In this document: piece by piece, positions 47,413 to 55,838 of the stretch | Layout: the number at the start of each line of letters is the position of its first letter | Position numbering within the stretch: the stretch's first letter is position 1 | NCBI RefSeq assembly: GCF_002001085.1 | Contig: NZ_MUNU01000015.1 | Coordinates: 186,001-250,000 of the forward strand | Length of the DNA: 64,000 nucleotides | Origin: Rhodanobacter sp. B05 | GTDB lineage: Bacteria > Pseudomonadota > Gammaproteobacteria > Xanthomonadales > Rhodanobacteraceae | Direction of reading: 5' to 3' | Notes under the pieces: generated by a model | Database searches by the model: none | Told to the model about the DNA's origin: nothing | The model's input: only the letters and a program-made list of their open reading frames with translations | Translations under genes and position numbers: made by a program

Positions 47413-49101
47413 TCAGTGCCATGCGTCCACGGGCGCCGTGCCGAAGTCGAGGCACAGCCGCCCGAGGCAGTCGCCATCCTGCTGCAGCTGCTGCCGTCCG
47501 TCAGGGTTGTCCTCGGTCTGGATCTTGCGCTTGCGCAACTCAAGCACCAGCGGGGTCAGTTCGGTGATGCGGGCCTGGATGCGCGCGCGGGCGTAGTAAT
47601 CCAGGTCATTGCGCTTGAGCAGGCGCTTCAGCTGTTCCATCGCATCGAACGGCCGGCCCGCGTAGTAGCTGGCGTCTGCATACGCCTCGCTGGCGCGCAC
47701 GTCGTCGCCGGCCTCCTCGCTGGCCCGTGCGTAGGCGCTGTAGATTTCCGGTTCGCTGGCGTCGTCCAGCAGGGGGCGGAGCAGACTCGCGGCGAGGCTG
47801 GCCTGGGTCTTGTCGCCGCCCGCCGTCAGCGCCTTGGCGTAGGCGAGCGCCACGGCGCGATTGCGCGGCGACTGCGCGTTGAGGGCCTGGTAGATTTCCA
47901 GCGCCGGCGCGCGTTGCCCGGCCTGCAGCCTGGCGTCGGCCAAGGCGAGCCTGAGGATCAGGTTGTCCGGCGAGATCAGCAGCAGCGGCTGCAACTGGGC
48001 GATGGCCTGCGCTCCGCGGCCACTGCGGGTGAGCGCCAAGGCGTAGCCATAGTGGTTTGCCGGCGTATCGAAATCATGCCGGCTTTGCAGGTTGGAGCCG
48101 TAATAAGTCGCCTCCCTGGTGGCGTCGCCGGCGAGTACCCGCACGCGTTCGCGCATCAGTGCAAACGTGTCGATCGGGCCGGCCTTCGGTGGCCCGAGCA
48201 GGGCGCCCGGATTCTTCACGAATGCGATCGGTGCGGTGGTCCTGGCCCACTGCTGTGCATCCATGCCGGCGGTGGGACGCAGTTTCTGCGCGGCGATCAG
48301 GGCGCCCGCGCGCGCCTTGGCGTCGCTGATGCGCATGGTGGTCACCGGATGGGTCTGCAACAGGGCCGGTACGTCCTCGCCGCCGGCGCCCGCGCTCAGC
48401 ACGTCCTGCATGCGCTGGAAGAAATCCGCCATGGCATTCGGGTCGAACCCGGCCTTGGCCAGGGTCTGGATGCCGACGCGATCGGCCTCGATCTCATCCT
48501 TGCGGGTGAAATTGATCGACTTCTGCGCGAGCAGGCCCTGGCCGCCGGCGAGCACCGCCATCGGCGCGTCGCCGCTGTGGCTGCCGGCACCGGCCGCGAT
48601 CGCACCCAGCAGCACCAGCGCCATCAGCGGCGCATCCTTCTTCGAGGCCTCGAATGCCCGCTGCAGGTGGTTCTGGGTGATGTGGCCGATCTCGTGCGCG
48701 ATCACCCCGGCCAGTTCGCTCTCGTTGCGGGCGATCGTGATCAGGCCGGAGTTGACCGCGATGTAACCGCCGGGTGCCGCGAACGCGTTGATTTCCGGGT
48801 CCTTCACGACGAAGAAGGCGAAATGGTCCTTGGGCTTGTCGGAACTGGCTGCCAGCTTGTGGCCGAGATCGTTGACGTAGTCGTCCAGCAGCGGGTCGTC
48901 CACCACCATGTTCAGCGCCCGCATCTGGCGCAGCATGGAGGCGCCGTAGTCCTGCGCTTCCTGCGGCGAGATCAGCGCATCGGCCGAACTGCCCAGGTCG
49001 GGCAGGCGCACATCGTCCTGGGCGCCGGCGCTGCAGGCGAGGCTGGCGGTGATCAGCGCGGTCAACAGGCGCGCGGCGGGGCGTCGTGGTGTCATGGCCA
49101 T
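47413..49101 (-). CDS. Periplasmic M48 metalloprotease with TPR region (BepA-like)
   Basis: A 562-residue exported protein. The signal peptide ends SLACSAGAQ. An M48 peptidase domain has LAGVIAHEIGHITQNHLQRA (HExxH) and NFTRKDEIEADRVGIQTLAK (third zinc ligand Glu). A C-terminal helical TPR-like region follows (ALTRSGRGAQAIAQLQPLLL, PALEIYQALNAQSPRNRAVA). This architecture is that of BepA (YfgC), which assists or degrades LptD and BAM clients. Two adjacent ATGs (49101, 49095) are possible starts. It is divergent from the glutaredoxin gene. Confidence 0.9.
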   Translation of the reverse strand: MAMTPRRPAARLLTALITASLACSAGAQDDVRLPDLGSSADALISPQEAQDYGASMLRQMRALNMVVDDPLLDDYVNDLGHKLAASSDKPKDHFAFFVVKDPEINAFAAPGGYIAVNSGLITIARNESELAGVIAHEIGHITQNHLQRAFEASKKDAPLMALVLLGAIAAGAGSHSGDAPMAVLAGGQGLLAQKSINFTRKDEIEADRVGIQTLAKAGFDPNAMADFFQRMQDVLSAGAGGEDVPALLQTHPVTTMRISDAKARAGALIAAQKLRPTAGMDAQQWARTTAPIAFVKNPGALLGPPKAGPIDTFALMRERVRVLAGDATREATYYGSNLQSRHDFDTPANHYGYALALTRSGRGAQAIAQLQPLLLISPDNLILRLALADARLQAGQRAPALEIYQALNAQSPRNRAVALAYAKALTAGGDKTQASLAASLLRPLLDDASEPEIYSAYARASEEAGDDVRASEAYADASYYAGRPFDAMEQLKRLLKRNDLDYYARARIQARITELTPLVLELRKRKIQTEDNPDGRQQLQQDGDCLGRLCLDFGTAPVDAWH

Positions 49102-49216
49102 GGGTACGCGACAATAGCACTGTGACCGCCTCTGGCGGCGTCGGTTCCAAGGCTTGTCTCGGGATCGGCCAAACCCCATTTAACCCACAGTCCACCCGTT
49201 GTCCGGAGTTGTCGTG

Positions 49217-49480
49217 ATGTCCAAGATCGAGGTCTATTCCACCGCGGTATGCCCGTACTGCGTGGCCGCCAAGAACCTGCTCAAGTCGCGTGGACTGGAG
49301 TGGACCGAGGTGCGCGTGGATACCGATCCGGCCCAGCGCGAGATGATGCTGGTGCGCAGCGGCGGTGCCCGCACGGTGCCGCAGATCTTCATCAACGATC
49401 AGCACGTCGGTGGATTCCAGGAGCTGGCGGCGGCCGATCACAGCGGCAGGCTGAAGCAGTTGCTGGAGCACTCGGCATGA
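49217..49480 (+). CDS. grxC: Glutaredoxin, GrxC type
   Basis: An 87-residue glutaredoxin. The active site is CPYC (VYSTAVCPYCVAAKNLL), with the GSH-binding TVPQIFINDQHVGGFQEL. It reduces disulfides with glutathione in the cytosol. The start has CGGAG eight bases upstream. The stop overlaps the next gene by four bases, coupling it to an AhpD-like protein. Confidence 0.95.
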   Translation: MSKIEVYSTAVCPYCVAAKNLLKSRGLEWTEVRVDTDPAQREMMLVRSGGARTVPQIFINDQHVGGFQELAAADHSGRLKQLLEHSA

Positions 49481-49854
49481 GCGACAAACTTGCCGAGTTC
49501 AGCGCCTTCCGCCAGCGCATGAACGAGCGCATCCTGGCCGAGGACAATCAGGTCGTGCGGCGTTTCTTCGCGCTGGATACGCAGACCTACAAGGCCGGCG
49601 CGCTGGACGTGAAGACCAAGGAGATGCTTGGCCTGGTCGCCTCCATGGTGCTGCGTTGCGATGACTGCATCAGCTACCACGTAGCCCAGTGCAAGCAGGC
49701 CGGCGTGCAGCGCGACGAGTTCTTCGAGGTGTTCAGTGTGGGATTGGTGGTCGGCGGATCGATCGTGATCCCGCATTTGCGCCGTGCGGTGGATTTCCTG
49801 GACAAGCTGGAGTCCGGCGAGCCCGCCTCGCCGGAATGCGCCGACCACGCCTGA
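49477..49854 (+). CDS. Carboxymuconolactone decarboxylase-like (AhpD fold) protein
   Basis: A 125-residue AhpD-like protein with the redox motif LRCDDCISYHVAQCKQAG (CxxC...H), preceded by a conserved Glu region (VKTKEMLGLVASMV). In AhpD this motif reduces peroxiredoxin through the disulfide relay; in other members it is a decarboxylase. The start overlaps the glutaredoxin stop (ATGA), so a thiol-redox role with GrxC is the better guess. Confidence 0.87.
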   Translation: MSDKLAEFSAFRQRMNERILAEDNQVVRRFFALDTQTYKAGALDVKTKEMLGLVASMVLRCDDCISYHVAQCKQAGVQRDEFFEVFSVGLVVGGSIVIPHLRRAVDFLDKLESGEPASPECADHA

Positions 49855-50035
49855 GCACCCGTCGGCGGGCTCCTACGTGTAGAGGGGCGTGCGAGTTTTC
49901 GCAACGCTCCGTGCGAGGATTTGCAGCGCCTTGGGTAACCTGTCTGCTGTCCGCCAACCGCCGCATGGGCGATAATGGGCGGTCTTGACGTGCGCGATTG
50001 CGCCGCACGCGCGATCAGCCCCAAGGAGTATCCCC

Positions 50036-51049
50036 ATGAACAAAACCATCGCCGTGATCCCCGGCGACGGCATCGGCCCGGAGATCATGAGTGCCACATT
50101 GCGCGTGCTCGACGCGCTGGATTGTGGCCTTTCCTACGATTTCGTCGACGCCGGCATGGTCGCGCTGGACAAGCATGGCGAGCTGTTGCCGCAGGCCACG
50201 CTGGACAAGATTGCCGAACACAAGGTGGCGCTGAAGGGCCCGCTGACCACGCCGATCGGCGACGGTTTTACTTCCATCAACGTCACCCTGCGCCGTCATT
50301 TTGATCTGTACGCAAACGTGCGTCCGGCAATCAGTTTCCCGGGTACCAAGTCGCGCTACGAGAACATCGACATCATCACGGTGCGCGAGAATACCGAGGG
50401 CGCGTACCGCTCCGAGGGGCAGACGCTGTCCGCCGACGGCGAGATCGCCGAGTCGGTTGCGCGCAACACGCGCAAGGGCAGCACGCGCATCGTGCGCTAC
50501 GCATTCGAGCTGGCGGTGAAGAAGGGACGCAAGAAGATCACCGCGGTGCACAAGGCGAACATCCTGAAGACCAGTTCCGGCCTGTTCCTCAACGTGGCGC
50601 GCGAGATCGCCCGGGAATACCCGCAGATCGAGTTCAACGAGATGATCGTGGACAACACCTGCATGCAGCTGGTGATGAAGCCCGAGCAGTTCGACGTGAT
50701 CGTCACCACCAACCTGTTCGGCGACATTCTTTCCGACCTGTGCGCCGGCCTGGTCGGTGGCCTTGGCCTGGCACCGGGCGACAACATCGGCGAGGGTGCG
50801 GCGATCTTCGAAGCCGTGCACGGCTCGGCGCCGGACATCGCGGGCAAGGGCATCGCCAACCCGTGTGCGCTGCTGCTGGCGGCGGCCGACATGCTCGATT
50901 ACCTGGACATGGTGGCGAAGGGTGACCGGCTGCGCCAGGCGATCCGCGCCACCATGACGAACGACCGCGCCAGCGTGACGCCGGATATCGGTGGCAAGGG
51001 CAGCACCGACAGCTTCGCCGACGCGATCGTGAGGCACCTCGCGGCCTGA
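50036..51049 (+). CDS. NAD-type isocitrate dehydrogenase (isopropylmalate dehydrogenase family)
   Basis: A 337-residue beta-decarboxylating dehydrogenase. Signature regions are KTIAVIPGDGIGPEIM, YANVRPAISFPGT, DIITVRENTEGAYRSEGQ (the IDH-type phosphorylation-loop region), KITAVHKANILKTSSGLF, FDVIVTTNLFGDILSDLCAGL and EAVHGSAPDIAGKGIANP. This short form is the NAD-dependent IDH used in the citric acid cycle by Xanthomonadales; homoisocitrate dehydrogenase is an alternative. AAGGAG lies seven bases before the ATG. A terminator follows 20 bases after the stop. Confidence 0.9.
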   Translation: MNKTIAVIPGDGIGPEIMSATLRVLDALDCGLSYDFVDAGMVALDKHGELLPQATLDKIAEHKVALKGPLTTPIGDGFTSINVTLRRHFDLYANVRPAISFPGTKSRYENIDIITVRENTEGAYRSEGQTLSADGEIAESVARNTRKGSTRIVRYAFELAVKKGRKKITAVHKANILKTSSGLFLNVAREIAREYPQIEFNEMIVDNTCMQLVMKPEQFDVIVTTNLFGDILSDLCAGLVGGLGLAPGDNIGEGAAIFEAVHGSAPDIAGKGIANPCALLLAAADMLDYLDMVAKGDRLRQAIRATMTNDRASVTPDIGGKGSTDSFADAIVRHLAA

Positions 51050-51070
51050 TCGCTTTCACCGTCGCCATGA

Positions 51071-51098
51071 AAAAGCCGCGGTTGCCCCGCGGCTTTTT
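51071..51098 (+). terminator. Rho-independent terminator after isocitrate dehydrogenase
   Basis: An 11-bp stem AAAAGCCGCGG/CCGCGGCTTTT with loop TTGCC and a run of five T's. The A-run on the left also makes it work on the minus strand for the convergent DCC gene. Confidence 0.92.
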
Positions 51099-51230
51099 GG
51101 TGGGCCCGACGTGGTTCGGCAGCCGGGATGTTCGACCGGGTCATGTGGTTCGTGGAATGCTCTGGTGCCGCCACCCGCCATCATCAACGACGCTTGCGCG
51201 TCGTACAGGCACGGTCCGCTGATTCGGACT

Positions 51231-51551
51231 TCAGTCCAGCGTGCAACCGGTACCAGCGCAGCCGCTGAACTGGCGATCGACCCGCCGGCGCAGGGCGGGA
51301 ATCCAAAGCAATGGCAGCAGCGGCCAGTAGGCCGGGATCTGTCGGCACAGCAGGGCGAACCCCGCTGTGCCACGCAAAGTTTCGCCGCTGCGCAGATCCC
51401 GCACCACGACTTCGCCCATGCGCAGCCGGCCCACGGGCGAAACCTCCGTGGAATCCTCGAAACGGCCAAGCCAGTCAAGCCGGCGGTGCCATCGCGCGTA
51501 GCCTGCGCATCTCGCGCAGCCCGGGTGGCGATACAGCCTGATCGTGGCCAT
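51231..51551 (-). CDS. DCC-type thiol-disulfide oxidoreductase-like protein
   Basis: A 106-residue protein starting MATIRLYRHPGCARCAGYAR. A beta strand followed by CxxC is the pattern of DCC/DUF393 family thioredoxin-like proteins. Later it has TLRGTAGFALLCRQIPAYWPLLPLLWIPAL, similar to the family's helical C-terminal part, and ends with a second Cys pair (GCAGTGC). It starts nine bases after the stop of an AhpD-like gene, so the two likely work together in thiol chemistry. The longer frame upstream overlaps that gene and is rejected. Confidence 0.7.
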   Translation of the reverse strand: MATIRLYRHPGCARCAGYARWHRRLDWLGRFEDSTEVSPVGRLRMGEVVVRDLRSGETLRGTAGFALLCRQIPAYWPLLPLLWIPALRRRVDRQFSGCAGTGCTLD

Positions 51552-51559
51552 GACGGCGA

Positions 51560-52015
51560 TCAGTGCTTGCCTGATTGGTAGTGACCGGGCTCCGCCTGCG
51601 ACGGAATCGCAATGCGGTTCCAGCCGTTGATCAGGACCACCGCCATGTTGAGGTCGATCAGCTCTTCCTCGCTGAATTCGGCGCGAGCCTGCTGGTAGAC
51701 CTCGTCGGGCACGCCATGGATCGGATCGAGCCGGGTCACCGCCTCGCACCAGGCCAGCGCGGCACGCTCGCGTGCACTGTAGAACGGTGCCTCACGCCAG
51801 GCCTGCAGCACGTACAGGCGCTGTTCGGTCTCGCCGGCGGCGCGGGCATCCTTGCTGTGCATGTCGAGACAGTAGGCACAGCCGTTGAGCTGCGAGGCGC
51901 GCATCAGCACCAGTTCGATCAGGTTTTGTTCGATGCCCGAGTTCCTGACGTAATCGGCCAGGGCGAGCAGCGGTTTGACGGCTTCGGGGCGTTTGTAGGC
52001 ATTGAAACGGGGCAT
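51560..52015 (-). CDS. Carboxymuconolactone decarboxylase/AhpD-like alkylhydroperoxidase
   Basis: A 151-residue AhpD-like protein. The core is LIELVLMRASQLNGCAYCLDMHSKDAR, with CAYC and the conserved His, then LYVLQAWREAPFYSARERAALAWCEAVT, typical of this family. It likely reduces peroxides or carries disulfides. The start has AAGGAAA before MPRFNAYK. It is followed at once by the DCC-type gene on the same strand. Confidence 0.92.
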   Translation of the reverse strand: MPRFNAYKRPEAVKPLLALADYVRNSGIEQNLIELVLMRASQLNGCAYCLDMHSKDARAAGETEQRLYVLQAWREAPFYSARERAALAWCEAVTRLDPIHGVPDEVYQQARAEFSEEELIDLNMAVVLINGWNRIAIPSQAEPGHYQSGKH

Positions 52016-52262
52016 GGGGTTTTCCTTGCGATATGCGGCCGGTAGTGGCCGTTCAGTGCAAGGACGTGGGCCACGTGGATTTCGTGACAGCTGCCAACCG
52101 GACGACTGTCGGATGCGTGATTTCTTGCGGTGACCTGCCGCCGTTTGCATCGCTGCCATCGGTTTGAATCTTCACGTCGCCTTGCGTGGAAAACGGAGTA
52201 ACGTCCCGTGCTGTCGGCTCTGCTTCGGCCGCCGGTTGCGTTGCATTTCGCGGGGGCGGGCC

Positions 52263-52790
52263 ATGGTTCCGGACAAACTCGATGGCGTTTCGGCAAGCCA
52301 CGACCATCCCGCCGATCCGTCGCGCCGTCGTTTGCTGGCTGGCCTGCTGACGGCATACACCGCCTCGCTGATTCCGTGGGCGCTGGCGCAGCCGGCACCG
52401 CATGCCGATCGCGGTGCATTCACCGCACTCTCCGCGCTCCTGGTCGGCCGGCAGGCACTCGATGCGGCGCAGGCGACCCGCCTGTACGACGCCCTCGCCA
52501 CCGCCAGCCCGCACTTCCCGGCCGACGTGCAGGCGCTGCTGACCCTGATCAACGAACGCCACATCGACCCGCTGCAGCTGCAAGGCGTGCTGGACGGCGA
52601 GCACTCGCCGCTGGCGCCCTTGCCGCGCTCGATCATGAGCGCCTGGACCCTCGGCGTGGTGGGCAGCGGCGAAAACGCGCGTTGCGTCGCTTATGAAACC
52701 GCGCTCGACGCGGTGATTGTGGCCGACGTGCTGAAGCCGCCCACCTATGCCTACGGCGCGTACGGAAGCTGGACTGGTAAACCCTCCTGA
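52263..52790 (+). CDS. FAD-dependent sugar dehydrogenase, small (Tat-exported) subunit
   Basis: A 175-residue protein with a twin-arginine signal (DPSRRRLLAGLLTAYTASLIP). The mature part (TALSALLVGRQALDAAQATR, FPADVQALLTLINERHIDP, LYGV-like end YAYGAYGSWTGKPS) matches the gamma subunit of FAD-dependent glucose/gluconate/sorbitol dehydrogenase complexes. It carries the cofactor-loaded catalytic subunit across the membrane as a hitch-hiker. It is 15 bases upstream of the catalytic subunit gene. The upstream region on the minus strand holds the divergent AhpD-like gene. Confidence 0.88.
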   Translation: MVPDKLDGVSASHDHPADPSRRRLLAGLLTAYTASLIPWALAQPAPHADRGAFTALSALLVGRQALDAAQATRLYDALATASPHFPADVQALLTLINERHIDPLQLQGVLDGEHSPLAPLPRSIMSAWTLGVVGSGENARCVAYETALDAVIVADVLKPPTYAYGAYGSWTGKPS

Positions 52791-52805
52791 AGGAGCGCCA
52801 TCGAA

Positions 52806-54449
52806 ATGTCCGCAGAGCTATCGGCTGACATCGTCGTCATCGGCGCAGGCATCGTCGGCGCGCTGGCCGCGCAGCGGCTGGCGCGGCAGGGCGCCTCGGT
52901 GCTGATCCTGGAAGCCGGGCCGCGACTGGAGCGCGCCCGTGTCGTCGCCGCGTTCCGCAACTCGCCGTTCAAGGGCAACTGGATGGCACCTTATCCGCCG
53001 TCGCCGTGGGCACCGCATCCGATCTACGTGCCGCAGGACAACGGCTACCTGAAACAGGCCGGGCCGTATCCGTACCCGGCCGAGTACATCCGCGCGGTCG
53101 GTGGCACTACCTGGCACTGGGCGGCGCAGGCGTGGCGGCTGGTGCCGAACGACGTGCGCATCAAGAGCCTGTACGGCGTCGGCGTGGACTGGCCGCTCAG
53201 CTACGAGGAACTCGATCCGTGGTACCAGGAGGCGGAGGAGCTCCTCGGCGTGGCCGGCGCCGACAACACCGGCTCGCCGCGCCAGCATCCGTTCCCGATG
53301 GCGCCGGTGGCCGAACCCTGGTCGATGCGCCGCGTCCGCGAGCGACTGGCCCCGGCGTATCCGGTGGTCGCCAACACGGTGGCGCGCAACAGCCGAGGCT
53401 ACGACGGCCGCCCCGCCTGCGTGGGCAACAACAGCTGCCAGCCGATCTGCCCGGTCAACGCGCAGTACCTGGGCATCAACGCGGTGGAAGCGGCCGAAGC
53501 CGCCGGCGCGAAGGTGATCCCCAACGCGGTGGTCTACCGCATCGAGCACGACGTCAAGGGGCACATCGCGGCGGTGCATTACTACGCGCCGGACAAGAGC
53601 GAACACCGCGTCACCGGCACGACCTTCATCCTCGCCGCGAACGGCGTCGAGAGCCCGAAACTGCTGCTGTTGTCAGCCAGCGACACGTACCCGAACGGGC
53701 TGGCCAACCGCTCCGGCATGGTCGGCCGCCACCTGATGGACCACCCCAGCACCTCGCTCACATTCTACGCCGACGAGGAACTGTGGCTGGGCCGCGGCCC
53801 GCAGAGCCCCAGCTCGATCAACACCCTGCGCGACGGCGCGTTCCGTTCCCAGCACGCGCCGTACCGGCTGGACTTCACCAATATCTCGCAGGTGCTCAAC
53901 GTCACCAACGACCTGATCAAGGAGGGCGTGTACGGCGCCGAGTTCGAGAAGCAACTGCGCTGGCGTGCCGCGCGCCAGATCAACGTGAAGAACGTGCTGG
54001 AAGTGCTGCCCAACCCCGACAACCGCATCACGCTCAGCGCGGAAAAGGACGCCATGGGCATTCCGAAGCCCGAGGCGCATTACGCGATCGACGACTACAC
54101 ACGCCGCGCCGCGGAAGTGTCCAAGGCCGACTTCGCCCGCATCGCCGAACTGATGGGCGGCACCGGCCTGCGCTACAGCGCGGACGGCCAGTTCGCCAAC
54201 AACCAGCACATCACCGGCACCATGAGCATGGGCAACGACCCGGCGACCTCGGTGGTCGACGCGTTCGGCCGCACGCACGACCACGAGAACCTGTTCGTCT
54301 GCAGCACCGGCGTGATGCCCACCGCCGCGACGATGAACTCCACGCTCACCGGCGTGGCGCTGGCGCTGCGCACCGCCGAGCACATCCTGCCGGCGAAGAA
54401 CTCACACGCAGCCACCGCGCATGTCGGCCACGAAACGAGCCTCGCATGA
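52806..54449 (+). CDS. GMC-family FAD dehydrogenase catalytic subunit (glucose/gluconate type)
   Basis: A 547-residue flavoprotein. The N-terminal FAD-binding motif is DIVVIGAGIVGALAAQRLAR. GMC signatures are RAVGGTTWHWAAQAWRL and, at the end, NQHITGTMSMGNDP...HENLFVCSTGVMPTAATMN with the catalytic His/Asn region. A motif CVGNNSCQPIC (C-x5-C-x3-C) matches the three cysteines that bind a 3Fe-4S cluster in FAD-dependent glucose dehydrogenase. It has no signal peptide of its own and relies on the Tat-exported small subunit. AGGAG lies ten bases upstream of the start. It oxidises a sugar or sugar acid in the periplasm and passes electrons to the cytochrome subunit. Confidence 0.92.
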   Translation: MSAELSADIVVIGAGIVGALAAQRLARQGASVLILEAGPRLERARVVAAFRNSPFKGNWMAPYPPSPWAPHPIYVPQDNGYLKQAGPYPYPAEYIRAVGGTTWHWAAQAWRLVPNDVRIKSLYGVGVDWPLSYEELDPWYQEAEELLGVAGADNTGSPRQHPFPMAPVAEPWSMRRVRERLAPAYPVVANTVARNSRGYDGRPACVGNNSCQPICPVNAQYLGINAVEAAEAAGAKVIPNAVVYRIEHDVKGHIAAVHYYAPDKSEHRVTGTTFILAANGVESPKLLLLSASDTYPNGLANRSGMVGRHLMDHPSTSLTFYADEELWLGRGPQSPSSINTLRDGAFRSQHAPYRLDFTNISQVLNVTNDLIKEGVYGAEFEKQLRWRAARQINVKNVLEVLPNPDNRITLSAEKDAMGIPKPEAHYAIDDYTRRAAEVSKADFARIAELMGGTGLRYSADGQFANNQHITGTMSMGNDPATSVVDAFGRTHDHENLFVCSTGVMPTAATMNSTLTGVALALRTAEHILPAKNSHAATAHVGHETSLA

Positions 54450-55834
54450 ACGCATCGACCTGCTGCCTGCTGCTGCTCGGCCTGCTCGCCACGGCGTCGG
54501 TCCATGCCGCCGACAGCACCGACGCCGCACTGCTGCAACGCGGCCAGTACCTGGCCACCGCCGGCGACTGCGTGGCCTGCCATACCGCGCCCGCGGGCAA
54601 ACCATTCGCCGGCGGTCTGACCGTGCCCACGCCGATCGGCAACATCATCGCCACCAACATCACGCCGTCGGCCACGGCCGGCATCGGCCACTACACCGAG
54701 CAGCAGTTCAGCGATGCCTTGCGCAAGGGCATCCGCGCGGACGGCAAGCGGCTGTATCCGGCGATGCCGTATACCGCGTACGCGCAAATCACCGACGACG
54801 ACGTGCATGCGCTGTACGCGTACTTCATGCACGACGTGGCCCCGGTGGACAGCAAACCGGCACCGACCCGGCTGCCGTTTCCGTTCAACATCCGCCTGTC
54901 GATGGCGGCATGGAATCTGCTATTCCTCGACAGCAAACCGTTCGCGCCCGACCCTGGCAAAAGCGCCGACTGGAATCGTGGCGCCTACCTGGTCCGCGGG
55001 CTGGCCCACTGCAGCACCTGCCACACGCCGCGCAACCTGCTGATGGCGGAACAGTCGTCGCGCGAACTGGCCGGTGGTGCCGTCGGCACCTGGCTGGCAC
55101 CGAACATCACCTCCGACGCAAACAGCAGCATCGGCGGCTGGAGCGAAGAGGATCTCGTCGACTACCTCAAGCTCGGCCATGCCCGTGGCAAGGCACAGGC
55201 CGCCGGGCCGATGGCCGAGGCGGTCGAGCACAGCCTGCAGCATCTCGAACCCGCCGACCTGCAGGCGATCGCCACTTACCTGAAGACGGTTCCGGCGCGA
55301 CATGACCCGGCCGACATCCAGGCTGTCGACAGCTGGGGCGCGGCGTTCGACGGGGTGGCCGAGCAACGCGGCACGCCATTTCCCGACGACGCGGAGAAAT
55401 GGAGCGGTGCACAGTTGTACGACGCGCACTGCGCCAGCTGTCACCAGGCCCGCGGCGAAGGCAGCTTCGACGGCGGCCTGCCGCCGCTGTTCCACAACAC
55501 CGCCACCGGCCGTGCCCGTGCGGACAACCTGGTGCTGGTGATCCTCGAAGGCATCCACTGGACCGACGCCAGCGGAGTGCACATGCCGGCCTTCGCCAAT
55601 GACCTGAGCGACCAGCAGATCGCCACCTTGGCCAACTACCTCACCCGGCATTACGGCAACCCGGCCGCGACGGTCGATGCTGCACGGGTAGGGGTACTGC
55701 GCGCGGGCGGCGCGCCGTCGCATCTGGTGGCGCTGGCGCGACTGGCGCTGGCCGTCATCGCCCTGTTGATCGTCCTCGTCATCGTGCTGCGGGTTCGTCG
55801 CCGGCGGCGCCGGGCTTCCGCTGGGCGGGCCTGA
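54446..55834 (+). CDS. Tri-haem cytochrome c subunit of the sugar dehydrogenase
   Basis: A 462-residue periplasmic, membrane-anchored cytochrome. Signal peptide MNASTCCLLLLGLLATASVHA, three haem-binding CxxCH sites (CVACH, CSTCH, CASCH) in three cytochrome c domains, and a C-terminal transmembrane helix (LARLALAVIALLIVLVIVL) followed by an Arg-rich stop-transfer tail. This is the beta subunit that sends electrons to ubiquinone or an oxidase. The start overlaps the catalytic-subunit stop (ATGA). Confidence 0.95.
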   Translation: MNASTCCLLLLGLLATASVHAADSTDAALLQRGQYLATAGDCVACHTAPAGKPFAGGLTVPTPIGNIIATNITPSATAGIGHYTEQQFSDALRKGIRADGKRLYPAMPYTAYAQITDDDVHALYAYFMHDVAPVDSKPAPTRLPFPFNIRLSMAAWNLLFLDSKPFAPDPGKSADWNRGAYLVRGLAHCSTCHTPRNLLMAEQSSRELAGGAVGTWLAPNITSDANSSIGGWSEEDLVDYLKLGHARGKAQAAGPMAEAVEHSLQHLEPADLQAIATYLKTVPARHDPADIQAVDSWGAAFDGVAEQRGTPFPDDAEKWSGAQLYDAHCASCHQARGEGSFDGGLPPLFHNTATGRARADNLVLVILEGIHWTDASGVHMPAFANDLSDQQIATLANYLTRHYGNPAATVDAARVGVLRAGGAPSHLVALARLALAVIALLIVLVIVLRVRRRRRRASAGRA

Positions 55835-55838
55835 GCTC

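Noticed and set aside
43376..49125. Long plus-strand frames (621, 897 and 633 codons) opposite cyclophilin/ppx/ppk/M48 genes
   Set aside because: Antisense shadows; all conserved motifs belong to the minus-strand genes.
53006..54445. Long frame that reads through the GMC dehydrogenase out of frame and into the cytochrome
   Set aside because: The part before 54446 is an off-frame shadow of the catalytic subunit; the cytochrome begins at its own ATG with a signal peptide.
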